64,000 bases of DNA from Nocardia aurantia. Lineage in GTDB: Bacteria > Actinomycetota > Actinomycetes > Mycobacteriales > Mycobacteriaceae. Below, one piece after another: positions 16,847 to 25,240 of this stretch (position 1 is the stretch's first letter; every line of letters begins with the position of its first letter). A program made the translations under genes and the position numbers. The notes beneath the pieces are model-generated. The model worked only from the letters and a program-made list of their open reading frames with translations. It was not told the DNA's origin and did no database searches. The stretch is taken from positions 124,001 through 188,000 of the forward strand of contig NZ_WEGI01000012.1 in assembly GCF_009604425.1 (NCBI RefSeq). Reading direction: 5' to 3'.

Positions 16847-18792
16847 TGGGGTATTCCGGGGTGCCGGGGCAACGCCCAGGTCAGCGCCGTGAGCAGGACG
16901 GCGACGGCGGCGATGATCCACAACACGGTGACGCATGCCGAGAGGTAGGTCTGTGCCGTGGCCGTTGCCGAGACGGCCGCATCCCCCGCGGCGCAACCTC
17001 GCGCGGCGAGTGTGTGTTCCGGCGCGGCGAACGCGGCCCGCGCACACTCGCCGAATCGGCCGACAGTGTCGGCGCGGGCGTCCGGAGGCGCATCGGCGGC
17101 GGCGAGATGTTGCGCGAGAACGGTTTCGGCGTGCGGGACACCGGAACCGGCCGCGACCCCGCCGAAGAACACACTCCCCAGCGCCGCCGCGCCGATCGCG
17201 CTGCCGAGCTGTTGCACAGTCGGCGCGAGCCCGGAAGCGACACCGGTCGACCGCTCACCCAGCCTCGCCACCATGACGGCGGGCAGGGGAGCGGCGAACC
17301 AGCCCATCCCGACCCCGGCCAGAAGTATCGGCCAACTCGAGGCGTGCGTACCGATACCCCCGGCGGACGGACGGATCGTGAGCGCCAACTGTGCTGTCGC
17401 CGCGGCGAACAACGTGATCCCGATGGTCAGCGCACGAGAACCGCAGCGGGCCACCAGGATCGGTGAGGTGAGTGCCGCGGCCAGCGCCCCCAGTGCGAAC
17501 GGCAGCATCAGCCGGCCGGTCTGCCACGCCGAGAACCCCAGCCCGGACTGTGCGGTCACCGACACCGTCAGCAGCAACGCCGCGAACAGCCCGTAGAACA
17601 TCAACAGCAGCACCGACCCGATCCCGAACCCGCGATCACCGAACACCTCGGCCGTCACGAGCGGCGCCCCACCCCGTCGCGCGACCCACCGCTGCTGCCA
17701 GGCGAATCCGCACAGCACCACCACACCGGCGATCAGCACCGCGACCGTCACCGGCGGCCACCCGGCCTGCTGCCCGGTCGTCAGCGGAAACAACACCGCC
17801 AGCAGCCCGGCCGTGGACAGTGCCACGCCGAGCCGATCGATCGGAATTCCCCCGCGCCCGCGGTCGTGACCGGCCTCGTCCGTGACCGTCGCCGCCCGTT
17901 CGGGTTCGGTGCGATTCGTACCGTCCGCTTCGACTGTTCGAACGAGGCAGTGGGACAACGTCCGGACGATCCCGGCAGCGTGTTCGTCTCGGTCGACGCC
18001 GTCGGCCTCCTCGAAGTGGGACGAATCCGGGAATTGATCCCGCGCGAGGTTCCCGCCGAGCCGGGTCCGGCGCCGCACACCGGCAGCACGCTGAAAACTG
18101 CGCTTCGGCAACAGGTCCGGATGCTTACGCTGGGCAGAGCTGTTACCGGGCAAGCCAGGCCGGTCATCGGAAATGCGGCGACTGCACGCCGCGGTCTCCC
18201 GGTCACTGTCGGCACGTAGGTACCGTGCCGCAACGACCAGTGCGGCCGCGCCGATCGGCAGGTTCAGGAGAAAGATTGCCCGCCAGCCCCATTCGAACGG
18301 ATTCGCCGCGACGATCGCACCGCCGAGGAGCGGCCCGGCCAGCCCCGCCAGCCCGGCGACCGCGCCGTAGATGCCGAACACCAATGGGCGCTGCCGAAGT
18401 GCGAACGCCGCGGTCATGATCGCGATGGTCTGTGCCGCCATCGCGGCGGCGCCCATGCCCTGCGCGGTGCGGCCGGCCACCAATTCCAGTGGGGTACCGG
18501 CGAGTCCGCAGCCCAGTGAGGCCACCGTGAACATCGTCATGCCGAGCAGGAACAGCCGCCGCCGCCCGAACCGCTCGCCGAGCCGGGCGGCGGTCAGCAG
18601 GGTGCAGGCGAAGGCCAGTCCGTAGACGGTCACCACCAGCAGCTGTACCGTGCCGGTGGCCGACAGATCCCGGGTCAGCTCCGGCAACGCGGTATTGACG
18701 ATGGTGAGGTCCAGCATCTGCACGAACACCGCGAGCAGGCACGCCGCCAGCGCTCCCCAGGCGTGCCGGGCGGTGGTGTCCTCGACGGCCAC
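16843..18792 (-). CDS. DHA2-type MFS exporter with long central loop
   Basis: Fourteen-helix drug:proton antiporter-like protein, 649 residues. The N-terminal half shows the DHA2 signatures (MLDLTIVNTALPEL, GERFGRRRLFLLG, VAGRTAQGMGAAAM, RAIFLLNLPIGAA). Between membrane segments 6 and 7 there is a highly charged insert of about 125 residues (roughly 193-318), far longer than usual. The C-terminal half returns to normal family sequence. It is second in the operon, two bases after the acyltransferase stop and overlapping the glycosyltransferase start. By context it may export an acylated sugar rather than a drug; that is inference. Confidence 0.88.
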   Translation of the reverse strand: MAVEDTTARHAWGALAACLLAVFVQMLDLTIVNTALPELTRDLSATGTVQLLVVTVYGLAFACTLLTAARLGERFGRRRLFLLGMTMFTVASLGCGLAGTPLELVAGRTAQGMGAAAMAAQTIAIMTAAFALRQRPLVFGIYGAVAGLAGLAGPLLGGAIVAANPFEWGWRAIFLLNLPIGAAALVVAARYLRADSDRETAACSRRISDDRPGLPGNSSAQRKHPDLLPKRSFQRAAGVRRRTRLGGNLARDQFPDSSHFEEADGVDRDEHAAGIVRTLSHCLVRTVEADGTNRTEPERAATVTDEAGHDRGRGGIPIDRLGVALSTAGLLAVLFPLTTGQQAGWPPVTVAVLIAGVVVLCGFAWQQRWVARRGGAPLVTAEVFGDRGFGIGSVLLLMFYGLFAALLLTVSVTAQSGLGFSAWQTGRLMLPFALGALAAALTSPILVARCGSRALTIGITLFAAATAQLALTIRPSAGGIGTHASSWPILLAGVGMGWFAAPLPAVMVARLGERSTGVASGLAPTVQQLGSAIGAAALGSVFFGGVAAGSGVPHAETVLAQHLAAADAPPDARADTVGRFGECARAAFAAPEHTLAARGCAAGDAAVSATATAQTYLSACVTVLWIIAAVAVLLTALTWALPRHPGIPQ

Positions 18793-18794
18793 GA

Positions 18795-20213
18795 TCAGGC
18801 GCCGGCAGGCAGCGCGTAGTCACCGTCGCCGGCGACGGTGGTGATGATCGAGGTCAGCGTCTTGATGTAGCGCTCGATCGATTCGTGCGCCTCGTCGGTA
18901 TCGGGGAACAGCAGGCTCAGCTGGGTCACGTCGAGGAACCGGTTGACCCACACGTACACCTCGTTCGCGGCGGCCCGGTTGGCGAACATGCCGCCGTTGA
19001 TCCGGTCGAACATGTCCGCGCCCGCGATCTTCCGGACGTCGACGTAGGACAGCATCATCGCCACCCATCCGGGCTGGACGTGGATCCCCAGATCGGGTGG
19101 GGCGAGCTCGAGCACCCGGTGCGGTGACACGTCGGCCAGGGTGCGGGCCCGGTCGGCGGCGTCCTGCGCGTCCGCGACCAGGGTGGCGAAGCTGGCGTCG
19201 GCGGGCACGTCGAAGGCGACCGGCACCAGATTGGTGAAGTAGCCGACCGAACCGTTCTCGCCCGGAGTGCGGCGCGTGTTGGCCGGGGTGAGCACGAAAT
19301 GCCAGTCGTTACCGGTCAATTCGGCCTCGGCGAGGGCCAGCGCCGCGAACAGCCCGCCGACGAAGCGGCCGCCGCGGTCCTCGCAGGCCTGCTCGAAGCG
19401 CAACGCGTCGGCCTCGGTGAACAGCGGCATCGTCACCTGGGCGCCGCGGTTGTAGCCGGCGGCCCCGGGCGGGCCCAGATACAGCGGGAAGGTCGGCATG
19501 TCGCCGCCGTTGCGCCGCAACAGTTTCAGCCAGGTGTCCACCTCCGGCGACCGCGCGGTCAGCCGGGTGTTGTCGGCGCGCTCGCGCAGGCAGTAGTCCA
19601 GATGCCCGTCCACGGGAGCCAACGGCGCAGGCGCGCCGGACAATTCGCCACCGTAGAGCATCAGCAGGTCCATGCAGGTCAGCGCCTGTGCGACGCCGTC
19701 GGTGTGCAGGTGATCGACCGCCGCGTACACGGTGCAGGATTCCGCGCGCGCGATCACCCCGAAGCTGAAGCAATCCCAGTGCAGCGCATCGGGTGTCGTG
19801 TCCTGAACGTGACGGCGCAGAGCCTCGGTGCCGGTGAATTCACCGTGATCGGCCGGGACCAGTTCGATCGCCGCGGAGTCGACCACGTGCCGGACCACGC
19901 GCTCGTCGTCCCCGACCACGAATCGGCTCGCGAAGGTGTCGTGGCGGCGCACGAACGCGGTGACGGCCCGGGTCATCGCCGCCAGATCCGGTTCGCCCGG
20001 GATGTCGAACGAGACCATGCACAACCGCGACGCCCGGCGCCCGGTCCGGGCGGTGCGGTGTGTGGTGCGCAGATATTCCTGCTGTTGGTACGTCGGCGGC
20101 GCCGGATGTACCGGTGCGGCCGCCATCGCCTCCCGTGCCCGTGGCGACACGCTCCAGCCGGTGAGCCGGCCCGGCTGTGGATGCCAGTCGTCGAAGAAGC
20201 CGAAATTGACCAT
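18795..20213 (-). CDS. PapA-like condensation-domain acyltransferase
   Basis: Acyltransferase of the polyketide-associated protein (Pap) / condensation superfamily, 472 residues, the usual length for one domain. The active-site motif is VDHLHTDG (about residue 165), where the second His, Asp and Gly of HHxxxDG are kept and the first His is Asp. Other family features are LTPANTRRTPGENGSVGYFTN and the late LSYVDVRKIAGADMF. A GAGGG ribosome site precedes the ATG. Known relatives esterify trehalose or phthiocerol with long acyl chains. As first gene of the operon with an exporter, GT-C enzyme and gpgS, it probably acylates a sugar headgroup. The exact substrate is unknown. Confidence 0.87.
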   Translation of the reverse strand: MVNFGFFDDWHPQPGRLTGWSVSPRAREAMAAAPVHPAPPTYQQQEYLRTTHRTARTGRRASRLCMVSFDIPGEPDLAAMTRAVTAFVRRHDTFASRFVVGDDERVVRHVVDSAAIELVPADHGEFTGTEALRRHVQDTTPDALHWDCFSFGVIARAESCTVYAAVDHLHTDGVAQALTCMDLLMLYGGELSGAPAPLAPVDGHLDYCLRERADNTRLTARSPEVDTWLKLLRRNGGDMPTFPLYLGPPGAAGYNRGAQVTMPLFTEADALRFEQACEDRGGRFVGGLFAALALAEAELTGNDWHFVLTPANTRRTPGENGSVGYFTNLVPVAFDVPADASFATLVADAQDAADRARTLADVSPHRVLELAPPDLGIHVQPGWVAMMLSYVDVRKIAGADMFDRINGGMFANRAAANEVYVWVNRFLDVTQLSLLFPDTDEAHESIERYIKTLTSIITTVAGDGDYALPAGA

Positions 20214-20445
20214 GAGTTCCCTCGATTCACAGCGGATGCACAGCTGCCGGAGACCGACCGCGGCGGTCGACGACCGGACGGCACCGGCAGCCGGGTTATC
20301 AGTGAACGCCGGTCACCGGATCTCCGGCCATGGCCGCGAGCGAATTATGTGAACATTTCCAGCCCGCCGCCGACGCCACGGCACGAAATCCAATCCTGCG
20401 CGAGGCCCCCTGTCGCCCTTCGATATCCGGCGGTACCGTCGCCGT

Positions 20446-20463
20446 GGAATCGGACCGGATTCC
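20446..20463. promoter_or_regulatory. Inverted repeat before the antigen-85-like gene
   Basis: GGAATC and GATTCC arms separated by six bases, ending 11 bases before the GTG start in the 261-base spacer between the divergent acyltransferase operon and the antigen-85-like gene. It could be an operator; nothing ties it to a known regulator. Confidence 0.3.
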
Positions 20464-20474
20464 GGGAGGCGCAG

Positions 20475-21521
20475 GTGGGCATACATATTCGCGGCCGATA
20501 CGGCACACTGCTGGCCCCGCTGCTCGCCCTCGCCCTCACCGGCGCGGCCACCGCGAGCGCCGACCCCGACCTCCCGCCGATCGCCGAACTCACCGCCGCC
20601 GCCCGCCCCGCCGTCGACGGCTCCCGCCTCACCGGTATCGCGGAGGGTCCCGGCCGGATGGTCGACATCCAGGTGTACTCGGCCGCGATGAACAGCACCA
20701 TCACCGTGAAAGTGCTTCGCGCGCTCGACGATTCGAAGCCCGCACCGGTGCTGTACCTGCTGAACGGCGCCAACGGCGGCACCGACGGCTCCAGCTGGAC
20801 CCAGCAGACCGACGTCGCCGACTTCTTCGCCGGCAAACAGGCCACCGTCGTGATCCCGATGGGCGGCCGCGGCAGCTATTTCACCGACTGGCAGACCGAC
20901 GACCCCGTCCTGGGCCGCCAGCGCTGGACCACCTTCCTCACCCGCGAACTGCCCGCCGTGATCGACTCGACGTTCCACGGCAGCGGCGCCAACGCGATCG
21001 CCGGCATCTCCATGGCCGGCACCTCGGTCTTCCAACTGGCCCTCGCCGCCCCCGGCCTCTACCGGGCCATCGGCTCCTACAGCGGCTGCGCCCAGACCAG
21101 CACCCCCGCGGGCGAGGTCTTCGTGGCCGCGGTGGTCACCCGCTGGGCCGGCAACACCGTGAACATGTGGGGCCCCTTCGGCAACCCGGCCTGGGCCGCC
21201 AACGACCCCTACCTGCACGCGGATCGCTTGCGCGGCACCGCCATATACGTCTCCTCCGGCACCGGCCTGGCGGGCCCGCTGGACACCCTCGACGGCCCCG
21301 GCATCGACGGCAACGCGGGCAAATTGATCGCCCAGCTCACCTCCGGAGGCGTCCTGGACGCGGTCACCAACCAGTGTTCCCACGCCTTCCAGTCGCGCCT
21401 GGCCGACCTGAACATCCCCGCCACCTTCGTCTTCCGCACCCTGGGCACCCACTCCTGGGGCTACTGGCAACAGGACCTGCACGACTCCTGGCCCCTGTTC
21501 ACCGCCGCCTTCGACCGCTGA
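20475..21521 (+). CDS. Antigen-85-like mycolyltransferase / esterase, secreted
   Basis: Secreted alpha/beta-hydrolase of 348 residues. GTG at 20475 follows GGGAGG and gives a signal peptide with likely cleavage at ASA-DPD. Ag85 features are the nucleophile elbow GISMAGTSVF (Ser), the oxyanion and substrate region around LYLLNGANGGTDGSSW and the late HSWGYWQQDL with the catalytic His. Antigen 85 proteins move mycolic acids between trehalose esters and arabinogalactan or trehalose monomycolate. The gene is divergent from the gpgS/acyltransferase operon, consistent with a shared envelope role. Whether it is a true mycolyltransferase or a related esterase cannot be decided here. Confidence 0.9.
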   Translation: MGIHIRGRYGTLLAPLLALALTGAATASADPDLPPIAELTAAARPAVDGSRLTGIAEGPGRMVDIQVYSAAMNSTITVKVLRALDDSKPAPVLYLLNGANGGTDGSSWTQQTDVADFFAGKQATVVIPMGGRGSYFTDWQTDDPVLGRQRWTTFLTRELPAVIDSTFHGSGANAIAGISMAGTSVFQLALAAPGLYRAIGSYSGCAQTSTPAGEVFVAAVVTRWAGNTVNMWGPFGNPAWAANDPYLHADRLRGTAIYVSSGTGLAGPLDTLDGPGIDGNAGKLIAQLTSGGVLDAVTNQCSHAFQSRLADLNIPATFVFRTLGTHSWGYWQQDLHDSWPLFTAAFDR

Positions 21522-21752
21522 ACCACGCAATCCGTCACTGCGGCAGCGGATTCGGTGGCGCCGCACAGTCCGGTCCCACCTCGCGGGGAACCGTGACGGG
21601 TCCGCCCCGGATTTCAGGGCTGGTGGGGCATATGCCGGAAGTGCCTGGCATACTGCGGTATCCGGCGACCCGCGAGAACGGCCTCGCGCCGACCGCGGTC
21701 ACCCGGTCCGGTGCGTCGCCGACCGCAGCCCGGAACGTCGTGGGAGGTACCG

Positions 21753-22874
21753 ATGATCGCTCGACTGCTGTCGAGCGCTGCCGCCGTCGTGGTCGGCGCG
21801 GCTTGCTTCGCGAGCCCGGCCCGCGCCGACACCCTGTGCGGGCCGGGCGGATTCGCCTGCCATCCGGTCGCGGTGAGCCCGTCGCCGGTGCCCGCTCCGA
21901 CCGGCCCGCACCCCGTCGGCCGGATAGACGCCCAGGTGGGCGACGACGAGCGGGCGATCATGGTCTCGGCCTGGTATCCGGCGGCACAGCCGGGGGAGCC
22001 CACCTCGTACATCCCCGCGAGCGGCCCCGATGCCGACATCCGGCTCGCGGGCCAGGCCGCGACCTGGCTGCACTCCCCGATCTCGGCCGTGGCGGCCATC
22101 GGCGCCGCGGCGCCCGCGGCCGAAGACGTACCCGCGGACACCACCCTCGGCCGGCTCCCGGTCCTGCTGATGTCACCCGGCCTCGGCACCCCGCGCTGGA
22201 TCCTGTCCGGCCTGGCCGCCGACTTAGCCTCCCGCGGCTGGGCCGTGGTCGTCACGGACCACACCGCCGAATCACCGGCCGTCGAATTTCCCAGCGGCCG
22301 AGTAGTTCTCGGAAATCCACCGAAGATGACCGACGCCTACATGCGCGAGCGTCTCGCCGCCCGAGTAGCCGACGCACGCACGGTCCTGGACCGATTCGCC
22401 GAACTCCCGATGATCGGCGACCTGATCGACCCCACTCGAATCGCCATGCTCGGCCACAGCTACGGCGGCTATACCGCCGTATCGGCCGCCGCCGAGGACC
22501 CGAGAATCCGCGCGGTCGTCGTGCTGGACGGATCCGCCGGCTGGCACGACGGATCCGCGGTCGAACGCACCGGCCTCGACCGCCCGGTGCTACTCGTCGG
22601 CTACGGCTCCATGGTCGACGCCTCGTGGATCTCGTTCGGCCACCACACTCCCGGCCCCTTCAGCGTGGCGATGGTCCGCGACGGCGAGCACTACACCCCC
22701 ACCGACCTCCCCCACCTCGGCGGCCCGGTCGAACTGTGCGGCACCCTCCCACCCGAACGAGCCGCCGCCATCACCCGCGGCCTGGTATCCGACTTCCTCA
22801 CCCACACCGTCCTGGGCCACCCCGCCGCCGGCACCGATTGGCCCGAGGTCGAATGGTCGGCCCCGATGCCCTAG
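21753..22874 (+). CDS. Secreted alpha/beta hydrolase, PAF-acetylhydrolase-like
   Basis: Exported hydrolase of 373 residues. The ATG at 21753 has GGGAGG just upstream; the signal peptide ends near ARA-DTLCG. The mature domain has the lipase elbow GHSYGG with Ser, a preceding oxyanion region MSPGLGTPRWI and a late acidic/His pair typical of the platelet-activating-factor acetylhydrolase family. Two cysteines near the start (CGPGGFAC) could form a disulphide. It follows the antigen-85-like gene on the same strand after 231 bases, so it probably has its own promoter. The natural ester substrate is unknown. Confidence 0.8.
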   Translation: MIARLLSSAAAVVVGAACFASPARADTLCGPGGFACHPVAVSPSPVPAPTGPHPVGRIDAQVGDDERAIMVSAWYPAAQPGEPTSYIPASGPDADIRLAGQAATWLHSPISAVAAIGAAAPAAEDVPADTTLGRLPVLLMSPGLGTPRWILSGLAADLASRGWAVVVTDHTAESPAVEFPSGRVVLGNPPKMTDAYMRERLAARVADARTVLDRFAELPMIGDLIDPTRIAMLGHSYGGYTAVSAAAEDPRIRAVVVLDGSAGWHDGSAVERTGLDRPVLLVGYGSMVDASWISFGHHTPGPFSVAMVRDGEHYTPTDLPHLGGPVELCGTLPPERAAAITRGLVSDFLTHTVLGHPAAGTDWPEVEWSAPMP

Positions 22875-23214
22875 CCATGCCGGGACGAGCTCACTCCGAC
22901 GCGGCTCCGATCGCAGCCCGCCCGGTGTACCCGGTTCGTGGATCTGCCGGGGGTGCTGCCGTGGATCTGCCGGATGCACCAGCGCTGATCTGCCGGGTGA
23001 CCGTCGTCGGTCCGCCGGCGGACGGTGGACGAAAGGATCGGCGACGTCGCAGGTCCCGGTGTCGTAGCCCTGGCCGAGTGGCGGATCACCCGGGCCTCGA
23101 TCGGTGATGTCGGCAACTACGTCACGGTCGCGTCATCGGACGGATGCGATAGTGCCGACCCTGCGAGCACAGTGGGTTGTGACAGCGCTGCGCGTTCCCG
23201 GAAAGGACATCGTT
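22875..23214. other. 340-base gap, no gene recognised
   Basis: Between the secreted hydrolase and the small 23215 gene. It contains a short direct repetition of a CGGATCTGCCGG-like motif near 22940-22995 (GTGGATCTGCCGG occurs twice) but no supported open frame, RNA gene or terminator. Confidence 0.5.
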
Positions 23215-23367
23215 ATGGCAGGCGGCCGAGTGGGTGCACGGGTGATCGCCGCGATTCGGGCCGTGGTGGCCGCGGGTAGCCTCGCCGTCGCGTGCACCGC
23301 GAGCACCATCACACAGACCGGTTCGATCGAGGATGCGCCGCGGCCGGTCGCGACTCGCCGCTGGTAG
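23215..23367 (+). CDS. Small exported protein, possible lipoprotein
   Basis: A 50-residue frame starting MAGGRVGARVIAAIRAVVAA, with an AAGGA ribosome site. One hydrophobic segment ends in LAVACTAST, which resembles a lipobox with Cys27 but has Ala rather than Leu/Val/Ile at the key position. The rest is a short polar tail. It may be a real small secreted or membrane peptide, or a chance frame; conservation in related genomes would decide. It lies 216 bases upstream of the ABC-F gene on the same strand. Confidence 0.4.
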   Translation: MAGGRVGARVIAAIRAVVAAGSLAVACTASTITQTGSIEDAPRPVATRRW

Positions 23368-23583
23368 GGTGGCCTCGTGCTCATCGAGGAAGTCGACATA
23401 ATCTAGCCGCCCGGTCGAAGGCGGCGTTTCCTCATCGCACATTCTGCTCGGTGTCCTCGACGGGCCGAGTCGTCTCGCCTTCTTCCGTTCCGCATCGTCC
23501 GAAATCATGCGCGCTCGCGGTCGTCGTGACCCGGCGCGATACGTGCGGCCGCTCGTTCGCGAGCAGGAAAGAGTCGACGAATC

Positions 23584-25179
23584 ATGTCCATGTCCATACC
23601 CTCTGCGATCGTTCTGCGGAATCTGTCATTCGACTGGCCCGACGGAACGGTGGCGCTGTCCGGGCTCAGCGGGACGCTGTCCGCCGGGCGTACCGGTCTG
23701 ATCGGGCGCAACGGGGCCGGGAAATCGACGTTGCTGCGGTTGATCGCGGGGATTCTCACGCCCGGGTCGGGGCGGATCGAGACCAGCGGTGAGGTGGGGT
23801 ATCTGCCGCAGACGCTGACCCTCGGCCGCGAGGCCACCATCGCCGACCTGCTCGGTATCGCGGGCAAACGGGCCGCCCTGCGTGCGATCGAATCCGGGGA
23901 GACCGGCGCCGGGCATTTCGAGACGATCGGCGACGACTGGGACATCGAATCCCGGGCGGAGGAGGCTTTGCACGAGATCGGTTTCGGCGCAGCGGATCTG
24001 GATCGGCGGGTGGGGGAGATCTCCGGCGGGGAGGCCGTACTGGTCGCGATCACGGGCCTGCGGGTGCGGCGTACGCCGATCACCCTGCTCGACGAGCCGA
24101 CCAACAACCTCGACCGCGAAACCCGTTCGAAACTCACCGGATTCGTGGACTCGTGGCCCGGCGCCCTGGTGGTGGTGAGCCACGATCTCGAACTACTGGA
24201 GCACATGGATGCCACGGCCGAGTTGCGCGGCGGGACGCTGGAGGTGTTCGGCGGGCCGTACAGCGCGTGGAAACAGCACGTCGAGCAGGAGCAGGCGGCG
24301 GCCGCGCAGGCGGCGCGCACCGCCGAACAGGCGTTGAAGGTGGAGAAGCGCCAGCGGGTGGAGGCCGAGACCAAGCTCGCCCGGCGGGAGCGCACCGCGC
24401 GGTCCACCCAGCGCGACGGTGGGATTCCGCGGATCCTCGCGGGGAACCGGGCCAGCCGGGCGCAGGGTTCGGCGGGGGCGATGCGGTCCACACTCGATGC
24501 GAAAGTTCGTGCGGCCCAGGATGTCGTGGACGCGACTGCCGCGCGGGTGCGGGAGGACGAGCACATTCGTCTCGATCTGCCCGATCCGGATGTGCCGCGC
24601 AGCCGTCGGCTCGCGGAATTGGGCGACGGTGCGCGGACGTTCGTCATCCAGGGGCCGGAACATGTTGCGCTGGTGGGGCCCAACGGGGCGGGTAAGTCGA
24701 CGCTGCTCGAGACGCTGATGAGCGGGCGGGATCCGGGACGGGCCACTCTGTTCACCGACCGGGTGGGGTATCTGCCGCAACGGCTGGACGGTCTCGACGA
24801 GAACGCCGGTGCGCTGGCCAATGTCGCCGCGGTGGCCCCCGCCACCTCGCCGGCCGCGATCCGCAACCATCTGGCCCGGCTGCTGCTGCGCGGCAGTGCG
24901 GTGGAGCGGCCGGTCTCGACGCTGTCCGGCGGGGAACGCTTCCGGGTGTCGTTGGCGCGCTTGCTGTTCGCCGATCCGCCGGCACAGCTGCTGATCCTCG
25001 ACGAGCCCACCAACAATCTCGACATCGGCAGCGTCGATCAACTCGTCGACGCGCTCGCCGACTATCGGGGCGGGATTCTCGTTGTCAGCCACGATCATCC
25101 GTTCCTGCGGCGGATCGGGATCGATACCGTGCTGGAACTCGATCGGGACGGCACGTTGCGGCAGCGTTCCGAGCTGTGA
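23584..25179 (+). CDS. ABC-F ATPase (ribosome-associated, antibiotic-resistance type)
   Basis: Duplicated ABC ATPase of 531 residues without membrane segments. The first cassette has Walker A GRNGAGKST and Walker B LLDEPTNNLD, with a weakened signature ISGGEAVLV; the second has GPNGAGKST, LSGGERFRVSLA and LILDEPTNNLD. The two are joined by a charged linker (about residues 230-300). This is the ABC-F layout; such proteins bind the ribosomal E-site and several actinobacterial members protect against macrolides, lincosamides or streptogramins. ATG 23584 and ATG 23590 are both possible starts. A terminator hairpin follows the stop. The specific antibiotic, if any, cannot be inferred. Confidence 0.92.
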   Translation: MSMSIPSAIVLRNLSFDWPDGTVALSGLSGTLSAGRTGLIGRNGAGKSTLLRLIAGILTPGSGRIETSGEVGYLPQTLTLGREATIADLLGIAGKRAALRAIESGETGAGHFETIGDDWDIESRAEEALHEIGFGAADLDRRVGEISGGEAVLVAITGLRVRRTPITLLDEPTNNLDRETRSKLTGFVDSWPGALVVVSHDLELLEHMDATAELRGGTLEVFGGPYSAWKQHVEQEQAAAAQAARTAEQALKVEKRQRVEAETKLARRERTARSTQRDGGIPRILAGNRASRAQGSAGAMRSTLDAKVRAAQDVVDATAARVREDEHIRLDLPDPDVPRSRRLAELGDGARTFVIQGPEHVALVGPNGAGKSTLLETLMSGRDPGRATLFTDRVGYLPQRLDGLDENAGALANVAAVAPATSPAAIRNHLARLLLRGSAVERPVSTLSGGERFRVSLARLLFADPPAQLLILDEPTNNLDIGSVDQLVDALADYRGGILVVSHDHPFLRRIGIDTVLELDRDGTLRQRSEL

Positions 25180-25184
25180 TCGCG

Positions 25185-25217
25185 CCGGAGCCGGGCACCC
25201 CGCATGCCCGGCTCCGG
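25185..25217. terminator. Bidirectional terminator between convergent genes
   Basis: Perfect 13-bp stem (25185-25197 with 25205-25217) and seven-base loop, between the ABC-F stop and the stop of the convergent hydrolase at 25241. No strong T-run on either side, as often in high-GC actinobacteria. Confidence 0.7.
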
Positions 25218-25240
25218 AGATCGGTTGGGTGACCGCCGAT

